From NCBI GenBank assembly GCA_046727955.1, contig JBKPDO010000369.1, forward strand, positions 1-19,279: DNA of 19,279 nucleotides, given 5' to 3'. The DNA comes from DASVXQ01 sp046727955 (lineage in GTDB: Bacteria > Actinomycetota > CALGFH01). The position numbers and the translations under genes were made by a program. The notes under the pieces are model-generated. The model saw nothing but the letters and a program-made list of their open reading frames with translations, ran no database searches and was not told where the DNA came from. This document shows, one piece after another, positions 1 to 6,534 of this stretch; positions within the stretch are counted from its first letter, which is position 1; each line of letters begins with the position of its first letter.

Positions 1-579
1 GCCGGGACCGCCGAGGGCGCGGGGGGCGTCGGGGGCGCGGGAGCCAGGGGGGGCCCCGGGGCTGGGGGTGCTACGGGGGCCACCTACCCTGCCGCGCTCG
101 CGGTCGCCGGGCTGTGCGGGGGCCTCGACCCGCGGCTCCGCCCTGGCGACGTCGTGGTCGCAAGCGAGGTGCGCGGCCCGGACGGGGTGCTGGCCTGCCG
201 GTCGCCCCACCTGCTGGTCGCGGCGCTGGCGCGCCGTGGCCTGCCCGCCCACCTCGGCCCCCTGGTCAGCGTCGACCATCTGGTGCGCGGCGACCGGCGG
301 GCGAGGCTGCACGCGGAGGGTGCGATCGCCGCCGACATGGAGTCGGCCTTCCTCGCGGCCGCCGCCGGGCTCACCACGACCTCACCCTCATCCACCACGC
401 CCCTGGTCGTGCTCCGCGTGGTGGTGGACACCCCCGGGCGCGAGCTGGCTCACCCCCGCACCGTGGTGAACGGCCCGCGGGCACTTCGCGCCCTGCGCCG
501 CGCCGCGCCGGCCCTGGCCGACTGGGCGGCGGGCGCCGTCGAGACGATACCTTCCACAATCCCCAAGGAGGTCGGTTAA
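1..579 (+). CDS. hpnG: HpnG-like nucleoside phosphorylase (5' end outside window)
   Basis: The reading frame is open from base 1 to a TAA at 577-579, so only the last ~192 residues are visible. Segments typical of the purine nucleoside phosphorylase/MTA-SAH nucleosidase superfamily can be read: GLCGGLDPRLRPGDVVVAS, the purine/ribose-site motif ADMESA, and the late strand VVLRVVVDTPGRE. In the hopanoid pathway HpnG removes adenine from adenosylhopane to give (phospho)ribosylhopane. Assignment to HpnG rather than another phosphorylase rests on hpnH starting 2 bp after the stop. The first ~28 residues visible are almost only Gly and Ala with a few Arg and Thr, which is odd where the family has an ordered helix; this may be a low-complexity insertion. 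The hpnH ribosome-binding site lies inside this gene's last codons. Confidence 0.8.
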   Translation, partial: AGTAEGAGGVGGAGARGGPGAGGATGATYPAALAVAGLCGGLDPRLRPGDVVVASEVRGPDGVLACRSPHLLVAALARRGLPAHLGPLVSVDHLVRGDRRARLHAEGAIAADMESAFLAAAAGLTTTSPSSTTPLVVLRVVVDTPGRELAHPRTVVNGPRALRALRRAAPALADWAAGAVETIPSTIPKEVG

Positions 580-581
580 AC

Positions 582-1586
582 ATGGCTGTGCCGATGCGGC
601 AGAGTATGCGGCTCGGTGCCTATCTGCTCAAGCAGAAGCTGGCCCGCCGGGACAAGTTCCCTCTGCTGGTCGAGCTGGAGCCGCTGTTCGCCTGCAATCT
701 GGCGTGCGCCGGCTGCGGCAAGATCCAGTACCCGGCCCACATCCTCAAGCAGCGCATGTCCGTGGACCAGGCGATCACTGGGATCGAGGAGTCCGGCGCG
801 CCGATGGTGTCGATCGCGGGCGGGGAGCCGCTCATCCACCCCGAGATCCACGAGATCGCCGCCGCGCTGATCAAGCGCAAGAAGTTTGTCTATCTGTGCA
901 CCAACGCGCTGCTGATGGAGAAGAAGCTGGACAAGTTCAAGCCGTCGCCGTACTTCGCGTGGGCGGTGCACATCGACGGCCTGCGCGAGCGCCACGACGA
1001 GTCCGTCTGTCAGGAAGGCGTGTTTGACAAGGCGGTGGCGGCGGTCAAGGAGGCCAAGCGGCGCGGCTTCCGGGTGACCACCAACACCACCTTCTTCAAC
1101 ACCGACACCCCCCAGACCGTGCGGGACGTGCTCGACTACCTGAACGACGACCTCCAGGTCGACCAGATGATGATCTCCCCCGCCTACGCCTACTGGAAGG
1201 CGCCCGACCAGGAGCACTTCCTCGGCGTGGAGGAGACCAGGGAGCTGTTCCGCAAGGCGTTCGCCGACGGCAACCGCAAGCGCTGGCGCCTGAACCACTC
1301 GCCGCTGTTCCTCGACTTCCTCGAGGGCAAGGTCGACTACCAGTGCACCGCCTGGGGCATCCCGAGCTACTCGATCTTCGGCTGGCAGCGGCCCTGCTAC
1401 CTGATGTCGGACGGCTACGTGAAGACCTACAAGGAGCTGGTGGAGACCACCGACTGGTCGAAGTACGGGCGTGGCCGCGATCCGCGTTGCGCCAACTGCA
1501 TGGCCCACTGTGGCTACGAGCCGAGCGCCGTGCTGGCGACCATGGACAGCCTCAAGGAGTCACTGCGCGCCTTCGCCGGGAGCTAG
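582..1586 (+). CDS. hpnH: HpnH, radical SAM adenosylhopane synthase
   Basis: This 334-residue protein matches the usual HpnH length. The radical SAM cluster is C38-x3-C42-x2-C45 (FACNLACAGC), followed by the SAM-contacting motif AGGEP. The C-terminus has the Cys-rich stretch CANCMAHCGYEPSAV typical of HpnH. HpnH uses a 5'-deoxyadenosyl radical to add adenosine to diploptene, giving adenosylhopane, the first step of hopanoid side-chain extension. The ATG at 582 is chosen because AAGGAGG (565-571) lies 10 nt upstream and the family N-terminus starts here; the open frame further upstream is only a shadow of the phosphorylase gene. It is cotranscribed with the upstream phosphorylase (2-nt gap). 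Its TAG stop shares the palindrome CTAG with the stop of the opposing SDR gene. Confidence 0.95.
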   Translation: MAVPMRQSMRLGAYLLKQKLARRDKFPLLVELEPLFACNLACAGCGKIQYPAHILKQRMSVDQAITGIEESGAPMVSIAGGEPLIHPEIHEIAAALIKRKKFVYLCTNALLMEKKLDKFKPSPYFAWAVHIDGLRERHDESVCQEGVFDKAVAAVKEAKRRGFRVTTNTTFFNTDTPQTVRDVLDYLNDDLQVDQMMISPAYAYWKAPDQEHFLGVEETRELFRKAFADGNRKRWRLNHSPLFLDFLEGKVDYQCTAWGIPSYSIFGWQRPCYLMSDGYVKTYKELVETTDWSKYGRGRDPRCANCMAHCGYEPSAVLATMDSLKESLRAFAGS

Positions 1587-2389
1587 GCTTGCGGGGATCG
1601 GCCGGAGGTCGCGCCGGGGCGGGGTTCTCTGGCCGCTTGGCCGAAGCGCAGGGCCAGCGTCCGGTACAGACCGGGCAGGGCGCCCTTGAAGCGGGCGGGC
1701 AGGCGCATCCAGGCGGGGGCGAAGACCTCGGCGCGGTCCGACTCGATCGCGCGCACGATGGCGCGCGCGACCCGCTCGGCGGCTATCGGCGCCGGCCAGG
1801 AGCGGTCGTAGGCGCTGCCGCGGCGCTCGAAGAACGGCGTGTCGACCACGCCGGGGACGGTCAGCGAGACGCCGACACCGCGGCCGGCGACCTCCTCGCG
1901 GATGCTGTCGGCGAAGGCGGCCAGCCCCGCCTTGGTGGCGGCGTAGACCGCCTCGCGCGCCACTCCGGTCGCGCCAGCGATCGAGCCTACGTAGGCGAGG
2001 TGGCCGCCGCCACGCTCCAGCATGCCGGGGAGCACAGCCCTGGTCAGGCGAATCGGGGCGAGCAGGTTGACGGCGACCAGGCGCTCGGCGATCTGCGACG
2101 GCATCTCCACCAGCGCGCCTGCCCAGCCGGCGCCGGCGTTGCTCACCAGCAGGTCGACGCGGCCCCAGCGGCCGAGCGCCTGCCCAGCCACGCGCTCGGC
2201 GGCGCCGGGCTCGGCGAGGTCGACGGCGATCACCTGCCCGCCGGTGCGCTCGGCGACGGCGGTGAGCGCACTTTGGTCGCGGCCTGCAAGGGCGAGCCGG
2301 GTGCCACGCTCGGCCAGCAGCACGGCCGCCGACCGCCCAATCCCGCTCGACGCCCCGGTCACCAGGGCGACCGCGCCATCGAGCCTCAT
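1583..2389 (-). CDS. Short-chain dehydrogenase/reductase (SDR), classical type
   Basis: 268 residues. Cofactor motif TGASSGIG (11-18), NAG (84-86) and the catalytic set Ser136, Tyr149, Lys153 (VGSIAG...YAATK) are all present, so it should be an active NAD(P)H oxidoreductase. The C-terminal ~50 residues (PAWMRLPARFKGALPGLYR) resemble the membrane-facing tail of SDRs acting on lipids, though substrate cannot be read from sequence. The ATG start at 2389 has no strong Shine-Dalgarno. The gene converges on hpnH, with the two stops overlapping in CTAG (1583-1586), and diverges from the reductoisomerase-like gene across a 51-bp gap that must hold both promoters. Its position suggests, but does not prove, a role in hopanoid or other lipid modification. 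Confidence 0.88.
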   Translation of the reverse strand: MRLDGAVALVTGASSGIGRSAAVLLAERGTRLALAGRDQSALTAVAERTGGQVIAVDLAEPGAAERVAGQALGRWGRVDLLVSNAGAGWAGALVEMPSQIAERLVAVNLLAPIRLTRAVLPGMLERGGGHLAYVGSIAGATGVAREAVYAATKAGLAAFADSIREEVAGRGVGVSLTVPGVVDTPFFERRGSAYDRSWPAPIAAERVARAIVRAIESDRAEVFAPAWMRLPARFKGALPGLYRTLALRFGQAAREPRPGATSGRSPQA

Positions 2390-2440
2390 TGGCTCTGGAC
2401 ACCAAGTCGTTTCATCCGACGATTCTAAGGTGGTGGAGGT

Positions 2441-3469
2441 ATGGCAGAGCAGCAGGCGGTGACCTTCTACCGGGAAGGGGACGCTGACCCGGACGGGCTT
2501 TCCGGCCAGACCGTCGCGGTGGTCGGCTACGGGAACCTGGGCCGCTCGATGGCGCTGAACCTGCGCGACAGCGGTCTGGCGGTGACCGTGGGCAACGTCG
2601 ACGACGCCTACCGGGCCACCGCGCTGGCGGACGGCTTCGAGGTCGCCGGCATCACCGAGACGGTCAGCACCGCCGACGTGGTGTACGTGCTCATCCCCGA
2701 CGAGGTCATCCCGGAGGTCTTCCGCGAGCGGATCGGCCCGCGCCTGCGGCCGGGCACGTGCGTCTGCTTCGCCTCCGGCTACGCGCTCGCCTTCGGGCTG
2801 GTCACGCCGCCGCAGGGAGTCGACGTGCTGCTGCTCGCCCCGCGCATGCTCGGCGAGGAGGTGCGCCGCACCTACCTGGAGGGGCGCGGCTTCCTGTCCT
2901 ACGTCTCAGTGGAGCAGGACGCCACCGGCAAGGCGATGGCGAGGCTGCTCGCCCTGGCCCTCGCCGCGGGGTCGCTGCGGCGCGGCGCGATGGAGCTGAC
3001 CGCCGCGCAGGAGGCCCTCCTCGACCTGTTCGTGGAGCAGGGCTTCGGGGCCTACCTGGGCGTGGCGCTGCAGAGCGCCTTCCAGGTCGGCGCCCAGGCG
3101 GGCCTCCCGCCAGAGGCGATGGTGGTGGAGCTGTACATGTCCGGCGAGATGGCGCGCACGCTGCAGACGTTCGCGGACAACGGCTTCTTCCGCTCGGTCA
3201 CCTGGCACGGCCTGTCCGCCGCCTACGGCGGCTTTCTGCGCACCACCGAGATCGACATGGAGGCGATGCAGCGCCATTTCCGCGAGATCCTCGAGGACAT
3301 CCGCTCCGGTGGCTTCGCCCGGCGCTTCCAGGAGGAGCAGGCCAATGGCTACCCGAGCGTCGCCGCCATCGAGGCGATCACCTCCGGAGACGACCCGATG
3401 ACCGCCGCCGAGCAACGCGTTCGCACCTCCCTCACCGAAGACCTCACCACCCCCTCCAAACACGGCTGA
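2441..3469 (+). CDS. Divergent ketol-acid reductoisomerase-like NAD(P)-binding protein
   Basis: 342 residues, collinear with class I ketol-acid reductoisomerase (IlvC). It has a Rossmann motif GYGNLG (29-34, where IlvC has GYGSQG), a PDE loop (86-88) and an all-helical C-terminal domain with the metal ligands D195 and E199 (LLDLFVEQ). Several residues considered essential in IlvC differ. The invariant His of the HGF segment is Ser112 (ASGYALAFG), the catalytic Lys of APKGPG is Arg135 (APRMLG), and the second C-terminal Glu of the ELxxE pair is displaced by two residues (E230/E236). The substrate-binding Ser near 256 is not obvious. It may therefore catalyse a related reduction or be non-catalytic; a true ilvC probably lies elsewhere. 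The RBS is AAGGTGGTGGAGG directly before the ATG. A strong hairpin follows the stop by 14 nt. Confidence 0.82.
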   Translation: MAEQQAVTFYREGDADPDGLSGQTVAVVGYGNLGRSMALNLRDSGLAVTVGNVDDAYRATALADGFEVAGITETVSTADVVYVLIPDEVIPEVFRERIGPRLRPGTCVCFASGYALAFGLVTPPQGVDVLLLAPRMLGEEVRRTYLEGRGFLSYVSVEQDATGKAMARLLALALAAGSLRRGAMELTAAQEALLDLFVEQGFGAYLGVALQSAFQVGAQAGLPPEAMVVELYMSGEMARTLQTFADNGFFRSVTWHGLSAAYGGFLRTTEIDMEAMQRHFREILEDIRSGGFARRFQEEQANGYPSVAAIEAITSGDDPMTAAEQRVRTSLTEDLTTPSKHG

Positions 3470-4131
3470 GCCCGCCTCCTCCCGCTCGCGGCGCCAGCAC
3501 CGCCCGGCGCCGCGAGCGCGGCCCCCTTCCCTACCCGGTAGTCCGTCGGGTCCGCCACCGCGTCGTAGTCGTCTGCTCGCAGCCAATGGCACCACAGTCG
3601 CGTGCCCTTAATGGACAGCCGGGGAGAGTTGCGGCCCTTGGGGTGGGACCAGGCAGCGATTTCGCCACGCGGGTAAGGTGTTCCGGCGAACCCTGCGACT
3701 GCTTCGAGCGCGGGTTTTAGATCAGTATCCGTTGACATCAGGATTCCGACTTCGTACCGACCGAGCAGCGCCATCGCTACGAAGTCCACCGCCAACGCGA
3801 CGTCGATGCCCTTCTCGATCGGGCGCTCATTCGGCCACCCACGCGGATAGTGAAGGACGCGAGTGATCACCCTCGCGCCAGCCGACTCCCACGCCTCAGC
3901 CTGCCGAACGTTCGCTCCGTGTCCGACAGGATCGCGGACCTCATCAGGACGTCCTCTGTAGATCCGAACTCCGCTCAGAACGCGACCGGGAGATCGGGCA
4001 ACAAGCCGTTCCCCGAGCCTCACAGGGTCGAAATTTCCTAGACGTGACCGATCACCAGGGATACGGAAAATCTGTCGAGCAGAGTGATAGACGTTCTGGT
4101 AGTCAACAAACAGAACGGTCCGGACGGGCAC
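3349..4131 (-). CDS. NYN-domain (PIN-like) protein, putative RNase
   Basis: Residues 1-199 form an NYN domain: strand-1 motif VLFVDYQNVY (D10, N13), KGIDVALAVD (D110, D116) and STDTDL (D135, D137), the acidic set expected of a PIN/FLAP-like metal-dependent nuclease. Such proteins are thought to process or cleave RNA; the target is unknown. The GTG start at 4131 is chosen because the domain begins here, an AAGG lies upstream, and a promoter with a leader hairpin sits 48-126 nt further up. The recognisable domain ends at about residue 200 (ADPTDYRV, base ~3532). The remaining 60 residues read through the terminator hairpin and 121 bp of the converging gene, and look non-homologous. A stop exists just past that point in another frame (GGGTAG), so a small indel may have removed the normal stop. 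Composition is less G+C-rich than the neighbours, suggesting transfer. Confidence 0.75.
   Translation of the reverse strand: MPVRTVLFVDYQNVYHSARQIFRIPGDRSRLGNFDPVRLGERLVARSPGRVLSGVRIYRGRPDEVRDPVGHGANVRQAEAWESAGARVITRVLHYPRGWPNERPIEKGIDVALAVDFVAMALLGRYEVGILMSTDTDLKPALEAVAGFAGTPYPRGEIAAWSHPKGRNSPRLSIKGTRLWCHWLRADDYDAVADPTDYRVGKGAALAAPGGAGAASGRRRAQPCLEGVVRSSVREVRTRCSAAVIGSSPEVIASMAATLG
3483..3518 (+). terminator. GC-rich hairpin, probable terminator of the reductoisomerase-like gene
   Basis: Two perfect 13-bp arms (CGCTCGCGGCGCC, 3483-3495, and its complement, 3506-3518) enclose a 10-nt loop, starting 14 nt after the stop of the upstream gene. No T-run follows, which is common for actinobacterial terminators. 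On the other strand the same bases fall in the C-terminal extension of the NYN reading frame. Confidence 0.55.
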
Positions 4132-4178
4132 GAAGGCACCCTTCAACAGCAGGCGCGCCGGGCCCGAGAAGCGATACC

Positions 4179-4216
4179 GCCCACCACTCGAGGCCGCGAG
4201 GCCCCGAATGGTGGGC
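4179..4216 (-). promoter_or_regulatory. 17-bp leader hairpin upstream of the NYN gene
   Basis: Arms 4179-4195 and 4200-4216 enclose the 4-nt loop GCGA. Read on the plus strand there are two mismatches (C/A and A/C). Read as minus-strand RNA both become G-U wobbles, giving an uninterrupted 17-bp stem in the leader of the NYN transcript. No T-run follows. It starts about 6-12 nt after the predicted transcription start. Confidence 0.6.
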
Positions 4217-4228
4217 TCGAATGCTCGC

Positions 4229-4257
4229 AGGGTAGCTGAGCCGCGGCGGCGCGTCAA
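4229..4257 (-). promoter_or_regulatory. Housekeeping-type promoter for the NYN gene
   Basis: On the minus strand, TTGACG (4257-4252) and TACCCT (4234-4229) are separated by exactly 17 nt, fitting the actinobacterial principal-sigma pattern TTGAC-N17/18-TANNNT. The predicted start is near 4222, giving a ~90-nt leader that contains the 17-bp hairpin. Confidence 0.55.
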
Positions 4258-4605
4258 CGCGAATACGTGCAGCCTGGGGACGGAGTCCGACGCGGACCTT
4301 CCAGACGGACGACGGCATGCCCCATCCCTCCACTGCACTCGACTGGGTGCAGCGGAAGCTACCCGACTATGGCGATTCGTGGGAGCGATTATCCCCACCC
4401 CTGTGAGCAGGGTGTTCGCGCTGACGGCAAAGAACGATCCCCGCCAATCCGGGCTGTGGGGCCAGGATGGCAGGGATCATTGGCTACGGCGCGCCGAGCC
4501 CGATAACCGCACACCGATGGAGGCTGTGGAGCCGCCAGCGGTGTGCTCAATTGCCACCGAGCGCAGACGACGGCGGTGCGGACGTCATCTGAATTTCAGG
4601 AGGGA
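4258..4605. other. Gene-free stretch between the NYN promoter and the aldehyde dehydrogenase
   Basis: No reading frame here has recognisable protein character on either strand, and no tRNA-like fold was found. It is less G+C-rich than its surroundings. It contains small inverted repeats: CTGCAC/GTGCAG (4333-4338 and 4347-4352), a 7-bp stem with loop CGCG (4482-4500), and an 8-bp GCACACCG/CGGTGTGC stem (4509-4546). The last two lie downstream of the aldehyde dehydrogenase stop. It may be a decayed gene or an insertion scar that arrived with the NYN gene. Confidence 0.5.
4482..4546 (-). terminator. Possible terminator hairpins of the aldehyde dehydrogenase gene
   Basis: The 8-bp arms GCACACCG (4509-4516) and CGGTGTGC (4539-4546), with an inner GGCT/AGCC pair, lie about 60 nt after the aldehyde dehydrogenase stop. 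A second stem, GGCT-A-CGG/CCG-AGCC (4482-4500), follows. No T-run is present, so the call rests only on position and pairing. Confidence 0.3.
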
Positions 4606-6060
4606 TCAGCGGCCGTAGAGGAGGCGGAGGGCGCGTTTCCAGGAGCGGGCGCCGAGGCGCCGGGGGAACCATTGGAGCTCGCGGCGGGGGGTGATGCGCG
4701 ACCAGGTGACGGTTCGGGTGTAGCAATAGGCCTGCAGGCCCTCGGCGCCGCCCTGGCGGCCGTAGCCCGAATCGGCAACGCCGCCGAACGGCAGGCCCGG
4801 CATGGCGTAATTGACCAGGCAATCGTTGATGGCCACGGCGCCGGCCCGCAGCTGCGACGCGACCCGGCGGGCGCGACCCGAGTCCGCCGTCCACAGGGAG
4901 GCGTGCAGACCGAAGGGCGAGTCGTTGGCGAGCCGCACCGCCGCGTCCTCGTCCGGCACCCGCATCACCGGGACGACCGGCCCGAAGGTCTCCTCGCACA
5001 TCACCGCCATGGTGTGGTCGACCTCGGTCAGCAGCGTCGGCTCGAACCAGCGCCCGCCCTCGCCCGCGCGGTGCCCTCCGCGCACCAGGCGGGCGCCACG
5101 CGCCAGCGCGTCGGCGACCTGCGCCTCGATCACCTCGAGCTGGGGCGGGTGGCTGATCGGGCCGACGTCCCGGGAGCCGCCACCGCCGGCGCGGACGCCC
5201 GCGAAGGCGCGCTCGAGCTCCGCCACGAAGCGGTCGTGGACCTCGCCGACCACGTAGACCCGCTCGACCGCCACGCAGGACTGGCCGGCATTGAAGCACG
5301 CCCCCCAGACGGCCGCCCTGGCCGCACGGCCCAGATCGGCGTCGTCCAGCACGATCATCGGGTCCTTGCCGCCCAGCTCCATGATGACCGGCAGCAGGCG
5401 CTCCGCGGCCAACGCGGCGACCCGGCGGCCGGTGGCCGTCGAGCCGGTGACCGCGACCACGTCGACACCACCGGCCCCGACCAGGGCCGACCCCGCCTCC
5501 GGCCCGCCCTGGAGGACCTGGACGGCACCTTCGGGCAGGCCGGCCTCGGCGACCAGCTCGGCGACCAGCTCACCCGACGCGGGGGCGACCTCTGAGGGCT
5601 TGAGCACCACCGCGCAACCGGCGGCCAGCGCACTGGCGGTGGCGAGGAACGGCAGCAGGAAGGGGTAGTTCCAGGGCGAGATCACCGCCGCGACGCCCCT
5701 CGGCTGGTACTCGACCCAGGCGGCCTTGGAGTACAGCGGCCAGGGCGAGACCTTGCGCGGGGCGAGGACGCCAGTGGCGTGGCGGGCGCACCAGTCGGCG
5801 TGGGCGGCGGCGTGCAGCGCCTCCGCGAGCACCGCGTCCGCGCGCGACTTGCCGGTCTCGGCGCAGACCACCTCGGCGATCCGGTCGGCGCTGCGCGAGA
5901 TCGTGCGTCGCAGCGCCCGCAGGTGCGGCTCGCGCGCCACCGGCGAGAGCGACCCCCAGACCGAGAAGGCCGCCCGCGCCCGCTCGACCGCCTCGTGCGC
6001 CTCGGTGGCGAGGTCGGGCGCGCCGGCCACCGCGGGTCTCGCCTGGTCCAAGCTGGTCAC
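4606..6060 (-). CDS. NAD(P)-dependent aldehyde dehydrogenase
   Basis: 484 residues, a full ALDH-superfamily protein. It has the PWN oxyanion/cofactor segment (129-131), Lys154 in KPSE, the TGST glycine motif (205-208), general base Glu228 (ELGGKDP), nucleophile Cys262 (FNAGQSC) and ETFGPVVPV near the C-terminus. All catalytic residues are present, so it should oxidise an aldehyde to an acid (or a CoA/phospho-variant, not decidable here). The last ~25 residues are basic and amphipathic (ELQWFPRRLGARSWKRALRL), resembling membrane-associated fatty or terpenoid aldehyde dehydrogenases. The start is GTG at 6060, with GGAGG 10 nt upstream. Transcription runs away from murC and alone. A role with the nearby hopanoid genes is possible but unproven. 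Confidence 0.9.
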   Translation of the reverse strand: MTSLDQARPAVAGAPDLATEAHEAVERARAAFSVWGSLSPVAREPHLRALRRTISRSADRIAEVVCAETGKSRADAVLAEALHAAAHADWCARHATGVLAPRKVSPWPLYSKAAWVEYQPRGVAAVISPWNYPFLLPFLATASALAAGCAVVLKPSEVAPASGELVAELVAEAGLPEGAVQVLQGGPEAGSALVGAGGVDVVAVTGSTATGRRVAALAAERLLPVIMELGGKDPMIVLDDADLGRAARAAVWGACFNAGQSCVAVERVYVVGEVHDRFVAELERAFAGVRAGGGGSRDVGPISHPPQLEVIEAQVADALARGARLVRGGHRAGEGGRWFEPTLLTEVDHTMAVMCEETFGPVVPVMRVPDEDAAVRLANDSPFGLHASLWTADSGRARRVASQLRAGAVAINDCLVNYAMPGLPFGGVADSGYGRQGGAEGLQAYCYTRTVTWSRITPRRELQWFPRRLGARSWKRALRLLYGR

Positions 6061-6128
6061 CGTGCGCGCGCCTCCTCAACGTGGGTCGGTCCGGGCGGCC
6101 AAGGTCGCGCCCGGGGATACAGGGGATG

Positions 6129-6437
6129 CTACTGGCGCTGGCGCCGGCGCCAGCGCCAGACGAGCAGAGCGGCGGCGAGACCGAGCACGGCGAGCAGGCG
6201 GCCACGGGAGCGCATCCCGCCGGCCCGCTCGGCTCGCCCGGCGGTGCCTGGCGGTGCGCCGAGCTCGCGAACAGACACGCCCGGGTAGGCGGTCATGGCA
6301 GCCTCCACCGCCTCCTCGCGCCGGTCGTAGACCTCGTTGCTGATCAGCTCGACGGCTGACGTGCCGTCCCCAGGCGGCTCGAGGTAGCGCCAGCGCCAGA
6401 ACTGGCTCGGCTCCTGCCAGACCTCGACCACGGACAT
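6129..6437 (-). CDS. Small DUF1508-like protein with C-terminal membrane anchor
   Basis: 102 residues from an ATG at 6437. The N-terminal ~60 residues (FWRWRYLEPPGDG...ELISNEVYDRREEAVEAAMTA) resemble the YegP/DUF1508 fold: an aromatic strand, 'I-S-x-E-x-Y' and an A-rich helix. A Gly/Ala/Arg linker leads to one hydrophobic segment (about 81-94, LLAVLGLAAALLVW) and a very basic end (RWRRRQRQ), so the protein is probably tail-anchored. The last nine codons coincide with a perfect 28-bp palindrome ending next to the stop. The gene is divergent from murC across the 56-bp repeat array and lies 68 bp upstream of the aldehyde dehydrogenase on the same strand. Function unknown; the domain match is by eye. 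Confidence 0.65.
   Translation of the reverse strand: MSVVEVWQEPSQFWRWRYLEPPGDGTSAVELISNEVYDRREEAVEAAMTAYPGVSVRELGAPPGTAGRAERAGGMRSRGRLLAVLGLAAALLVWRWRRRQRQ
6132..6159. repeat. Perfect 28-bp palindrome at the 3' end of the small membrane protein gene
   Basis: CTGGCGCTGGCGCC (6132-6145) is followed without spacer by its exact reverse complement (6146-6159). It abuts the TAG stop (6131-6129) and encodes the last codons (W-R-R-R-Q-R-Q). It could be a terminator, a stem protecting the mRNA, or a protein-binding palindrome. Confidence 0.7.
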
Positions 6438-6534
6438 CGAACGCGCACCCCCACGTCGGTCCACCAGTGCGGATTCCACTCGGAGCGACGGTACTCCGCC
6501 CGCGCTCGCCTTGTCTCTCGTGGGGATACCCGGG

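Noticed and set aside
114..581. Long upward extension of the hpnH reading frame into the phosphorylase gene.
   Set aside because: The translation is Arg/Pro/Gly-rich shadow sequence; HpnH homology begins at the ATG at 582, which has a good Shine-Dalgarno.
576..1508. 310-codon open frame antisense to hpnH.
   Set aside because: A typical high-G+C antisense frame with no recognisable motif, opposite a well-conserved gene.
4388..4420. A segment (ATCCCCACCCCTGTGAGCAG and following bases) faintly like a type I-E CRISPR repeat.
   Set aside because: Only one imperfect copy; no second repeat at spacer distance and no cas genes.
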